27,757 nt of DNA, taken from contig JADKAL010000012.1 of the NCBI GenBank assembly GCA_016715325.1, positions 1 to 27,757 on the forward strand, in the 5' to 3' direction. This document shows positions 17,887 through 26,601 of the stretch, piece after piece. This DNA comes from Methylococcaceae bacterium. GTDB lineage: Bacteria; Pseudomonadota; Gammaproteobacteria; Methylococcales; Methylomonadaceae. Position 1 is the stretch's first letter. Each line of letters starts with the position of its first letter. Position numbers and translations under genes: made by a program. A model generated the notes under the pieces. It had not been told where the DNA came from, did not search any database, and saw only the letters and a list, made by a program, of their open reading frames with translations.

Positions 17887-20619
17887 TTAACCTTCTATAA
17901 GTACAGGTGGCGGTTGATCGTTAGGTAGGCTGAACGTAAAAATAGCTCCGCCTTCAGGCTTATTGCGAGCATTAATAATACCGCCATGCGCTTCGATAAT
18001 GGCTCGGCATATAGCCAAGCCAAGGCCGACCCCGCTCTGTGGGCCTTCGCTACGGGCTTGGTAGAATTTTTCAAATAAGTGATTCTCACGACCTTTCGGA
18101 AGTCCGGGCCCCTGATCTGCGATGGCGATTTTCACTTCGGACGGTAACTGTTCAACATGAATATCGATAGTGGTCTCCGGTGGCGTATAACGCAAAGCGT
18201 TCTCCAGTAGATTTACTAACACCTGCTCGATTAATACCGAATCGGCAAAAATTAAAGGCATTCCGCTCGGGAGATTGACCTTTACTTTTCGACCGTGTAA
18301 ATGCTTTTGTAAACCGGTGAGAACCGTACCAATTATTTCTTCGACGGGATGCCATTGCTTGTTTAATTTGATGACTCCCGCATCCAGGCGAGCCATATCC
18401 AGAATGTTATTGATGAGGTTCGACATCCGAACGGCTTCTTCCAGAATCGCCCGGTTCAAATCCGATTTATCTTCCGGCTGTAATTGCCCTTTATCTTCTA
18501 AAAGCGTACTTGCCGAACCGACGATAGTCGCCAGGGGGGTTCGTAAATCGTGGGAAATGGCGCTCAATAAAGCATTGCGCAGCCGTTCGGCTTCAATTTG
18601 CATTTGTGTCGATTTAGCTTGTTCGGATACCCGTATGCGAGTTAATGCCTGAGCAGTTTGGCGTAACAAGGTTTCCAGCAGTTTTTGCTGTTCGGGTAAA
18701 AAAATCCGTCGTAGGTTTGCCGGTAACAATGTTAAAACCCCTAATACCTTATTTCCGTCATGTACCGGAAAATAAACGGCTTCGGCGCCGGGCAGGGTGT
18801 GGGTACCTTGTCCTGCGGCTTCATTATGTTCAAATACCCATTGAGCTACGCTAAGATCGGCGCCGTGATAGGATTCGGAAATTCGGTCTTGATTCGGATA
18901 AACAATTCGGCCGATAGCGTCCGGTAACAAAATAACATTCCGGCTACCGAACTCGGAATGCATATGCTTTACTGCAATTCGGACGATTTCTTCTTCGGTC
19001 TGGCTGGATGCTAAATCCCGGCTCATCGCATAAAGCACGGCAGCTCGACGTTCGCGGACGGAGGCAACTTTTGCTTGCGAGCGTACATTCGCCATTAAAT
19101 TACTGATGACCAATCCTACTATGAGCATACCGATTAAGGTTAATAAATATTCGCTATCTTGGACGGAAAAGCTGAAATAAGGCTGGACGAATAATAAATC
19201 GAATAAGCTGACGCCCAGAATCGATGCGAGTACGGAAGGGCCCCGGCCGAAGCGAGTAGCGACAAAAACAACGCCGAGTAAATAAACCATCACCAGATTT
19301 GCGAGTTCAAGATTATTAAATAACAGCCAAGCGACTAGCGTACTAACACCGGTGACCACGGAAGCCCAGAGATACCCGAGATAGCGCTTACGGATTCTAG
19401 CCGGTATTTGTTGTTTTAAACCGGGTAAAGTTCTGGTTTTTAAAGTGGAGGCGATTTTGAGATCGTCTTCTGCCTGATTCTTAGGACTGCCGAGCAGATA
19501 GATATTGATATTATGCGCTCGACTAATGAGCACATCCACCACGGAACCGAGTATCCAGCGTTTCCAGCCGCGCCGACTCGGCTTTCCAAGCACAATTTTA
19601 TTAATATTGCGTTCGCGCGAAAATTTTATGATGGCTTCACTCATATCCGGCGCACTGAGTGTAACTGTTTCCGCGCCGAGTTGTTCTGCTAAGCGCAACA
19701 CCCTAAGCACGGCATCTCGTTTAACCGATGATAGCCGCTGTAATTGCGGCGTTTCTACATAAGCGACAAACCAGTTAGCACGCAAGCTCGTCGCTAAACG
19801 TTTGCCGGCTCGCACTAAGCGTTCCGCCAAACCGTTAGGGCCGATGCAGACCAAAATACGCTCGCTAACTTGCCAAACATTTTCTATGGCATTATCTTCC
19901 CGGTAATCGAGCATTTGCGCATCGACACGATTTGCAGTTTGTCGTAAGGCAAGTTCACGTAATGCAATCAGGTTGCCTTTCTGAAAAAAATTAAGAATGG
20001 CGTTTTGTGCTTGTTGCGGCAGATAAATTTTGCCTTCCTTGAGTCTTAGCAGTAATTCATCCGGCGGCAAATCGATCAGTTCAATTTCGTCTGCCTGTTC
20101 GAACACCGTATCCGGCACGGTTTCCCGCACTTTAATCCCGGAAATCTGGTCGATAGCATCGTTGAGGCTTTCCAGGTGTTGGACATTGACCGCCGTGTAT
20201 ACATCGATACCGGCATCCAATAATTCTTGAATATCCTGCCAGCGTTTGGGATGTCGTGCACCGGAAATGTTACTATGCGCCAGTTCGTCGACGACGATAA
20301 TGCTGGGACGTCGCTTCAGAGCGGCGTCCAGGTCGAATTCCTCAAGCAACTTGCCTTTATAATTGATTTTACGGGTCGGTATTATTTCAAAGCCATCAAG
20401 TAAACTCTCGGTTTCTTTCCGACCGTGTGTTTCCGCCAAACCGACAACAACATCAAGGTTTTCCGCCCGCCGCTCATGCGCCGCTTGCAGCATCGCAAAA
20501 GTTTTGCCCACGCCTGCCGCTGCGCCGAAAAAAATTTTTAACCGTCCCCGTTTGCCTTTCGCTTGATTTCGTTCGACGCGGGCTAACAATTCGTCTGGAT
20601 CGGGACGTTCATTGTTCAT
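17887..20619 (-). CDS. kdpD: KdpD, sensor histidine kinase for potassium/turgor
   Basis: 910-aa membrane histidine kinase (E. coli 894). Order: cytoplasmic KdpD domain with Walker A GAAAGVGKT (32-40) and VVDELAHSN; a universal-stress-protein-like domain (about 250-375); four transmembrane helices (about 415-520); a GAF-like domain (about 525-660); the HisKA domain with phospho-acceptor H690 in SAISHDLRTPL; and the HATPase domain with VNLLENALRYTP, ADQGPGLPKG and GVGLGLAICRAI. All kinase boxes are present, so it should be able to phosphorylate and dephosphorylate KdpE. It follows the helical-protein gene after 99 bp, which is long for this operon and could contain an internal promoter, though none is clear. 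Confidence 0.96.
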   Translation of the reverse strand: MNNERPDPDELLARVERNQAKGKRGRLKIFFGAAAGVGKTFAMLQAAHERRAENLDVVVGLAETHGRKETESLLDGFEIIPTRKINYKGKLLEEFDLDAALKRRPSIIVVDELAHSNISGARHPKRWQDIQELLDAGIDVYTAVNVQHLESLNDAIDQISGIKVRETVPDTVFEQADEIELIDLPPDELLLRLKEGKIYLPQQAQNAILNFFQKGNLIALRELALRQTANRVDAQMLDYREDNAIENVWQVSERILVCIGPNGLAERLVRAGKRLATSLRANWFVAYVETPQLQRLSSVKRDAVLRVLRLAEQLGAETVTLSAPDMSEAIIKFSRERNINKIVLGKPSRRGWKRWILGSVVDVLISRAHNINIYLLGSPKNQAEDDLKIASTLKTRTLPGLKQQIPARIRKRYLGYLWASVVTGVSTLVAWLLFNNLELANLVMVYLLGVVFVATRFGRGPSVLASILGVSLFDLLFVQPYFSFSVQDSEYLLTLIGMLIVGLVISNLMANVRSQAKVASVRERRAAVLYAMSRDLASSQTEEEIVRIAVKHMHSEFGSRNVILLPDAIGRIVYPNQDRISESYHGADLSVAQWVFEHNEAAGQGTHTLPGAEAVYFPVHDGNKVLGVLTLLPANLRRIFLPEQQKLLETLLRQTAQALTRIRVSEQAKSTQMQIEAERLRNALLSAISHDLRTPLATIVGSASTLLEDKGQLQPEDKSDLNRAILEEAVRMSNLINNILDMARLDAGVIKLNKQWHPVEEIIGTVLTGLQKHLHGRKVKVNLPSGMPLIFADSVLIEQVLVNLLENALRYTPPETTIDIHVEQLPSEVKIAIADQGPGLPKGRENHLFEKFYQARSEGPQSGVGLGLAICRAIIEAHGGIINARNKPEGGAIFTFSLPNDQPPPVLIEG

Positions 20620-20718
20620 TATGGTTGGTTTGCCTATTCAGCGAAATAAAATTTAGAACCAGTAGAAATTGTCGTAATAGTTTTGTTTTTCAATGGCTAT
20701 TCAAAATTATCATAACCC

Positions 20719-21625
20719 TTATTTTAAACGCGGTAGTGAATAATTGCCCTGCCTTTGCACTGTGTTCTGGAGCGTTGTAAGAATGACTTGGCATTGCGTA
20801 GAAATCAGCCTTTTCTTCCCTATGGATAGCTCCGTCGACTTGATATTGGTGTTCATTCTGGACAGCCTGATCACCTCGTTGGTCAATTGCATGAACTTAG
20901 CGTAAGCGGTTTCTGCGTTTTTCAGGTCGGGATTTTCTTTAAGTACGGCCACGCTGTTAAGATGGCTAAAAGCCTTTTTGGCGACTTCATCATAAGACCT
21001 GATGTCTTGTTCGATCTTATCCATCTGCTGGTCGTCCGCCGCTTCTATGTGGGGCTTATGAAGTGCAAATATTTTGATGCCTGCCGTGAGTGCTTCGTAC
21101 CCCGACATGATAGCGTCACTCCGGTCAATATGTTTGATGATGCGGTTTATACTGTTTTCAAGGCTTTGAATGAACTGGTTGCCATAAGCTGTGGAAATTT
21201 TTCCAGCTTTTACATTCGTGTTTTGGGTCGCCAGATTTAAGAGGTCTCGTCAAGTTTTCTGAATTGCAGCCAACAGGTATCAAATTCATTGATGAGTTCG
21301 ACTCGCTCTGGGTTCCGTCCTGTTGAATAATGGGTTCGATATATTTTCGGATTTTTTCTACTTCATCGGCAGCTTGCTGGGCTTTGGTGGCGTACCCTTT
21401 CGACTCTTCGTCATCAATAGCCAGCACAGCATTTTTTTCTGCTTCAATCGCTTCAAGCAGATGAATCCGCATGGATGATATTAAATCGATCTTATGAGCC
21501 TGCGATTGAAACGGGTTATGCTTAGGTTGATAATAGATGCCGTAAAACGCAAACGCCGCCAATACCGCTAGCGTGATGCCCCAGGGTAATAAGTCCGATA
21601 ACCTATTTTTATTGTAAAAACCCAT
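20719..21625 (-). pseudogene. Kdp-locus membrane-anchored helical protein, tandem four-helix-bundle-like, with two apparent frameshifts
   Basis: Read straight, this splits into a 155-aa and a 129-aa frame, but translating the gap shows one gene. After E108 (codon 21304-21302) coding continues one frame over as ELINEFDTCWLQFRKLDET, and near 21245-21241 it shifts again to LNLATQNTNVKAGKIS and on to the end. Restoring one base at each place gives 302 codons. The product has one transmembrane helix (about 12-31) and then is all-helical. Two halves look alike: FRKLDETLLNLATQNTNVKA near 125-145 and FMQLTNEVIRLSRMNTNIKS near the C terminus, suggesting tandem 4HB_MCP-like sensor bundles. No kinase or methyl-accepting signalling domain is present. 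It lies 22 bp after kdpC and before kdpD. Function unknown; broken or affected by sequence error. Confidence 0.7.
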
Positions 21626-21647
21626 TGTTCAATCCCTTTGCCGAGTG

Positions 21648-22223
21648 CTAGTGAATGGCAGTCAATGCCATATTTAAAGACAACACATTGACCCGTTTTT
21701 CTCCCAAGAATTCCCACTGCCGCTCTTCGGTATGCAACTCTACCCATTCCCGGAGTTTTTCCGGAGCGATATGTTTTAATCTTGCGATACGGTCAACCTG
21801 ATATTCCGCCGCCGCAGGGCTGATGTGCGGATCCAATCCACTGGCCGATGCAGTGATTAGGTCGACTGGAATCGGTGCTTTATTTTCCGGGTCGGCAGCG
21901 TGTAAAGCTGCAATCCGTGTCTTGACGGCATCTAACAGGGCAGGGTTGGTCGGTCCCAGGTTGGAACCGCCGGATGCCCCTGCATTATAAGGATAGGGCG
22001 CAGTTGCCGATGGCCGTCCCCAGAAATAGGCTGGATTGCTGAATGTTTGCCCGATCATTTTTGAGCCGATTACCTTGCCGCTATCGTCTTTAAGCAAACT
22101 GCCGTTGGCTTGTTCTGGAAAGATAAGTTGCGCCAGTCCCGTGACCAGGAGCGGATAAGCTACACCGGTTAGTAAGGTCAGCAAAGTGAGTAAAATCAGA
22201 GCAGGTTTTAGATAGCTAATCAT
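21648..22223 (-). CDS. kdpC: KdpC, potassium-transporting ATPase subunit C
   Basis: 191-aa intact KdpC. One N-terminal transmembrane helix (about 7-29, LILLTLLTLLTGVAYPLLVT) is followed by the periplasmic domain with conserved SKMIGQTFSNPAYFWGRPSA, GGSNLGPTNPAL, DLITASASGLDPHISPAAA and the C-terminal VNVLSLNMAL. KdpC stabilises the KdpA-KdpB complex and aids K+ or ATP handling. GGAG lies upstream of its ATG, 10 bp after the kdpB stop. Confidence 0.97.
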   Translation of the reverse strand: MISYLKPALILLTLLTLLTGVAYPLLVTGLAQLIFPEQANGSLLKDDSGKVIGSKMIGQTFSNPAYFWGRPSATAPYPYNAGASGGSNLGPTNPALLDAVKTRIAALHAADPENKAPIPVDLITASASGLDPHISPAAAEYQVDRIARLKHIAPEKLREWVELHTEERQWEFLGEKRVNVLSLNMALTAIH

Positions 22224-22233
22224 AAGTTTTCTC

Positions 22234-24332
22234 CTAAACCAAACTGAGTGAAACCAAGAGAAGATCGATCAACTTGATGCCGATGAACGGTACAATCAAG
22301 CCGCCGACACCATAAATAAGCAGGTTATTCTGCAACAAGCTAGCCGCGCCTACCGGCTTGTAGCGGATGCCTTTCAATGCCAGCGGGATAAGCGCGATAA
22401 TGATTAAGGCATTGAATATCACAGCAGAAAGAATTGCGCTTGAAGGCGTTGCCAGGTGCATGATGTTCAGAACATTGAGTGCGGGATAAGTGGTGGCGAA
22501 CGCCGCCGGGATAATGGCGAAATATTTGGCAACGTCGTTGGCGATGCTGAATGTGGTCAAGGCGCCTCTCGTCATCAGCATCTGCTTGCCGGTTTCGACG
22601 ATTTCGATCAGCTTGGTCGGATTAGAATCCAGGTCGACCATATTGCCCGCTTCCTTAGCGGCCTGTGTGCCGCTATTCATCGCCACCGCGACATCGGCTT
22701 GCGCCAGGGCGGGCGCATCGTTGGTGCCGTCGCCGGTCATGGCAACCAGACGACCATCTGCTTGATGCTGGCGGATTAATTTCAACTTGGCTTCCGGTGT
22801 TGCTTCCGCCAGAAAATCATCGACACCTGCTTCGGCGGCAATGGCGGCGGCGGTCAAACGGTTATCGCCGGTAATCATGATGGTCTTGATACCCATCTGC
22901 CGTAATTCAATAAAGCGTTCTTTAATGCCGCCTTTGACAATGTCTTTTAGTTCAATGACACCCAAAGCGCGTTTACCTTCAGCAACAACTAAAGGCGTAC
23001 TGCCGCGCCGAGCGACATCGACCACCATTTTCTTTATCTCATCCGGAAAGCTGCCGCCTTGTTCGGTACCATAGCTGCGAATCGCATCTTCTGCGCCTTT
23101 ACGAATTTGCCGCACAGCATTACCCTCAGATGCGATGGGAGAGGGCATATTAACGCCGCTCATCCGGGTTTGTGCACTGAAATGGATAAAGGTTGCACCT
23201 AGCGACTGTACATCGCGCTCGCGGATGCCGAACTTTTGTTTAGCTAGGACAACGATACTTCGGCCTTCTGGTGTTTCATCAGCTAAGGAAGCCAGTTGCG
23301 CGGCATCGGCCAATTGCTGCTCGCTAACGCCTTGCACTGGGATAAAAGCCGATGCCTGCCGGTTTCCTAACGTAATCGTGCCGGTCTTATCCAGCAATAA
23401 CACATCGACATCGCCCGCCGCTTCCACCGCCCGACCGGACGTGGCAATCACGTTTTTCTGCATCATCCTTCCGATTCCGGCAACACCGATGGCAGAAAGT
23501 AAGCCGCCGATAGTGGTGGGAATTAAGCAAACCAGGAGGGCAACCAGCACGGTAATTGAAATCGGTTGTCCTGCACCCGCGCTTTGCACACTATATAGCG
23601 AGAATGGCAGCAAGGTGACAGTCGCCATGAGGAAAACCAAGGTTAAGGCGACCAGCAAAATCGTCAGGGCAATTTCATTCGGTGTTTTTTGTCGGGTGGC
23701 GCTTTCCACCATCGAAATCATTTTATCTAGGAAAGTTTCACCGGGATTGGCGCTGATACGCACTACCAGCCAATCGGAAAGGACACGGGTACCGCCGGTG
23801 ACCGAACTGAAATCGCCGCCGGATTCGCGGATGACCGGGGCGCTTTCGCCGGTAATAGCACTTTCATCCACTGTGGCAACGCCTTCGATAACATCTCCAT
23901 CGCCGGGGATAAAATCGCCCGCTTCACCAATACCACATCTTCCTTCCGTAAATTTGATCCGGTCACTTTGGAATAATTGCTGCCGTAACGCGCCTCATCC
24001 AGCTTTTTGGCGATGATGTCGCGCTTGGCGGAACGCAAAAAAGCGGCCTGTGCTTTGCTACGACCTTCCGCCATCGCTTCTGCGAAATTGGCGAATAAAA
24101 CCGTAAACCAGAGCCATAACGAAATTGTCAGGATAAAACTAGAGGGCTCATCGCTAGCGTTATTTAATGAATTGAGCCACAAAACAGTGGTTAACAAACT
24201 GCCTAGATACACCACAAACATGACCGGATTTTTCCATTGTTGTCTGGGTGTTAATTTACCGATGGCACTAATAACCGCATCCTGAACGCTTGCAACACTG
24301 AACATCGCCGTCGTTTTTGATTGCTTACTCAT
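22234..24332 (-). pseudogene. kdpB: KdpB, potassium-transporting P-type ATPase subunit B, with one apparent frameshift
   Basis: Catalytic P-type ATPase of the Kdp pump. The first frame starts at the ATG 24332 (GGGAGG upstream) and runs correctly through KLTPRQQWKNPVMFVVYLGS to KEDVVLV (V136, codon 23927-23925). There the expected [15 protein letters not shown] continues in the next frame: TTGGTG-AAGCGGGC appears where TTGGTGGAAGCGGGC is needed, so one G is missing. With it restored the protein is 699 aa, the normal length, with DESAITGES, the phosphorylated D315 in [27 protein letters not shown] and C-terminal transmembrane helices. Everything else is conserved, so this is either a very recent mutation or a sequence error. 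If real, the Kdp pump is inactive unless frameshifting rescues it. Confidence 0.9.
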
Positions 24333-24347
24333 GATGATTCCTCCCTT

Positions 24348-26156
24348 TTAATGTACGTTAGCCATTTGCAGATGCTCTGCAATCGGCCCTAGTGCCAGCG
24401 CGGGAATGAATGTTAATGCACCTACCATCAACACGGTCATGATTAACAAAAGCATAAATAACGGCGTATGTGTTGGTAACGTTCCTAAGCCGACAGGAAC
24501 GATCTTTTTTGCAGCCAGTGATCCTGCTATCGCCAGCACAGGAACAATCAAGCCAAAACGCGAAACCAACATCATCAAGGCCAACATCCAGTTATAGAAA
24601 GGGGTATTGGCCGACAATCCGGCAAACGCACTGCCGTTGTTGTTGCCCGCTGAGGAAAAGGCATACAGCACCTCGCTGAAGCCATGTGCGCCGGGATTCA
24701 AAATCCCCGCCTTGCCTGCGTCGGCCATCACAGCAATGGCAGTACCGCCCAATACCAGTAAAGGCGGTATAAGGATAATGATCGCCGCCATTTTCATCTC
24801 AAAGGCTTCAATCTTTTTACCGAGATATTCCGGTGTACGTCCGATCATCAAACCCGCAATAAAAACCGCCACGATAGCGAAAATCAACATGCCATATAAC
24901 CCAGACCCCACGCCGCCGAAAATGACTTCGCCCAGTTGCATCAGCCACATCGGTATCATGCCGCCCAATGGCGTGAAAGAATCGTGCATGGCGTTGACCG
25001 AGCCATTTGATGCCGCCGTAGTCACTGTTGCCCAAAGCGCAGAATTGACAATGCCGAATCGAGTTTCCTTCCCTTCCATGTTGCCGCCCGCTTGGTCGGT
25101 GCGATAAGCCTGATCGACATTCAGGCTTGCCAGAAGGGGATTGCCGTTTTGTTCAGCGACGACAGTTACGGTAAGTAAGGTCACCAACACCAATGTCATC
25201 GCTGCCAAGATAACCCAGCCTTGCCGGGTGTCCCCGACCATCTTGCCGAAGGTATAACAGGAGGCAGCAGGAATCAGCAGAATGGCTAGCATTTCCAAAA
25301 AATTGGATAGCGGCGTTGGGTTCTCAAACGGGTGGGCAGAATTAGCGTTAAAAAAGCCGCCGCCGTTGGTGCCTAATTGCTTGATAGCAATCTGCGATGC
25401 CGCAGGGCCGAGCGCCAAGGTCTGGTTTTTCACCTCAATAATTTCAGTGATTGATTTTCCCTCAACATCCAGCACCATATTGCCATCGGCATCCACCTTA
25501 TTTTGCGTATAACTGACGGCTTCCATCAAAGATGCATCCTTATAAGGGCTGAATGTTTGCACGACACCTTGACCGACCAATACCAAGGAAAATAGCAAGG
25601 ACAAAGGCAGCAGGATGAATAAGGTGCTACGCGTCATATCCACCCAGAAATTGCCGATTGTTTCTGAATTGCGCGAACTGAACGCTCTCACCAAAGCCAC
25701 CAACACCGCCATTCCCGTTGCCGCCGATAAGAAATTCTGCACCGTCAATCCCAGCATCTGGGTTAAATAAGACATTGTTGTTTCACCAGAATAACCTTGC
25801 CAATTGGTATTGCTGACAAAGCTGGCGGCAGTATTGAATGCGGAATCGAATTTAACGACGGGAAGTTGTTGCGGGTTCAAGGGCAAATAATTTTGCAAGG
25901 ATTGCAAAGCCAATACAATTAACAGCCCCAGCGCATTAAATACCAATAGGCTCGCGGCATATTGTGTCCAGCGCATTTCAACGGACGGGTCGATTCCGCT
26001 GAAACGGTAATACATGGCTTCAAATTGAGCGAACCATCGATTCAATCCGCTAGGCTGATCCATGAAGACAAGCGCCATATAAGTCCCCAATGGCTTAACA
26101 GCGAGCAGTAAGACCATAAGGTACACCACGATTTGCATCAATCCTTGCGGGCTCAT
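24348..26156 (-). CDS. kdpA: KdpA, potassium-binding and translocating subunit
   Basis: 602-aa multi-pass inner-membrane protein of the K+ channel superfamily. The four filter-like regions are visible: [12 protein letters not shown] (115-126), [40 protein letters not shown] and [14 protein letters not shown] start it at the ATG at 26156, whose A overlaps the kdpF stop (TGATG), rather than at an in-frame start 28 codons upstream that would run through kdpF. It is intact and followed by kdpB after 15 bp. Confidence 0.97.
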   Translation of the reverse strand: MSPQGLMQIVVYLMVLLLAVKPLGTYMALVFMDQPSGLNRWFAQFEAMYYRFSGIDPSVEMRWTQYAASLLVFNALGLLIVLALQSLQNYLPLNPQQLPVVKFDSAFNTAASFVSNTNWQGYSGETTMSYLTQMLGLTVQNFLSAATGMAVLVALVRAFSSRNSETIGNFWVDMTRSTLFILLPLSLLFSLVLVGQGVVQTFSPYKDASLMEAVSYTQNKVDADGNMVLDVEGKSITEIIEVKNQTLALGPAASQIAIKQLGTNGGGFFNANSAHPFENPTPLSNFLEMLAILLIPAASCYTFGKMVGDTRQGWVILAAMTLVLVTLLTVTVVAEQNGNPLLASLNVDQAYRTDQAGGNMEGKETRFGIVNSALWATVTTAASNGSVNAMHDSFTPLGGMIPMWLMQLGEVIFGGVGSGLYGMLIFAIVAVFIAGLMIGRTPEYLGKKIEAFEMKMAAIIILIPPLLVLGGTAIAVMADAGKAGILNPGAHGFSEVLYAFSSAGNNNGSAFAGLSANTPFYNWMLALMMLVSRFGLIVPVLAIAGSLAAKKIVPVGLGTLPTHTPLFMLLLIMTVLMVGALTFIPALALGPIAEHLQMANVH

Positions 26157-26245
26157 CAAAATTTCTCCGGGTAAAATAATGCAATGACAAGGTAAATAAA
26201 CACCAGTATTGCCAGCCCACCGCTTAACCAATAAATCCAATTCAT
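26156..26245 (-). CDS. kdpF: KdpF, small membrane peptide of the Kdp complex
   Basis: A 29-aa single-span peptide. It begins [10 protein letters not shown], has a hydrophobic run with the [11 protein letters not shown] ending typical of KdpF, and is preceded by GGTGGCGG. KdpF stabilises the KdpFABC complex. Its stop overlaps the kdpA start by one base, the expected first position of a kdpFABC operon. Confidence 0.93.
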   Translation of the reverse strand: MNWIYWLSGGLAILVFIYLVIALFYPEKF

Positions 26246-26274
26246 TTCCGCCACCAATAAAAAATTTTATTTAG

Positions 26275-26303
26275 ATCATAGTTCGAATCAATGTTGGACT
26301 AAA
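26275..26303 (-). promoter_or_regulatory. Candidate kdp promoter
   Basis: On the minus strand, TATGAT (26280-26275) is a good -10 box; 17 bp upstream is the poor -35 TTTAGT (26303-26298). A weak -35 next to a response-regulator site is what an activated promoter would show. The predicted start lies about 20-25 nt before the kdpF ATG. Confidence 0.45.
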
Positions 26304-26304
26304 A

Positions 26305-26341
26305 GATACAGAAAAAGGTATCAAAAAAATGCAAAAAAAAA
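26305..26341 (-). promoter_or_regulatory. Candidate KdpE-binding site: T-rich inverted repeat
   Basis: Plus-strand GATAC-8 bp-GTATC (26305-26322) with an A-tract centre is followed by runs of seven and nine A residues split by TGC. On the minus strand these are T-tracts next to GATAC/GTATC, resembling the T-rich KdpE target upstream of E. coli kdpFABC. It abuts the weak -35 box. Inferred by eye. Confidence 0.4.
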
Positions 26342-26601
26342 CCACTAAGCTGTAAATAAACTATAAAAATTGATTTGTTTCGTAATAAATAAGATCGGTT
26401 TGCTTTGAACCTAAATTCGGCAGTTTGATCAGCAAAAAGATGGTAACTAATTGATATTAAATATTAATTATTGGATTTCTCAACAACACAAAGTGTGAAT
26501 ATTTCAACTAATCCGCCGTTAGAGGTAAACTTAAATTTTCAGTTAGTTACGTTAATATTGGCTAGAGAAACTTCTGTTATTAAGTTCAAGGATTCCTAAA
26601 C

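Larger units (their letters stand above)
26246..26601. other. AT-rich intergenic region upstream of kdpF
   Basis: 356 bp, markedly AT-rich, between the GT41 gene and kdpF, both leftward. The 100 bp nearest kdpF hold the promoter and T-rich operator described separately. The rest (about 26345-26601) shows no ORF and no strong terminator; AACTT/AAGTT around 26560-26580 is too short to call. Confidence 0.5.

Noticed and set aside
20620..20718. Internal kdpDE promoter in the 99-bp gap
   Set aside because: Several AT-rich hexamers exist, but no -35/-10 pair with both good boxes and good spacing.
23135..24016. A 293-codon open frame on the plus strand opposite kdpB
   Set aside because: It is the antisense of the conserved KdpB coding sequence, with no ribosome site and low-complexity composition; a shadow of a real gene.
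24607..25107. A 166-codon plus-strand frame opposite kdpA
   Set aside because: Antisense shadow of KdpA membrane helices; no recognisable domain.
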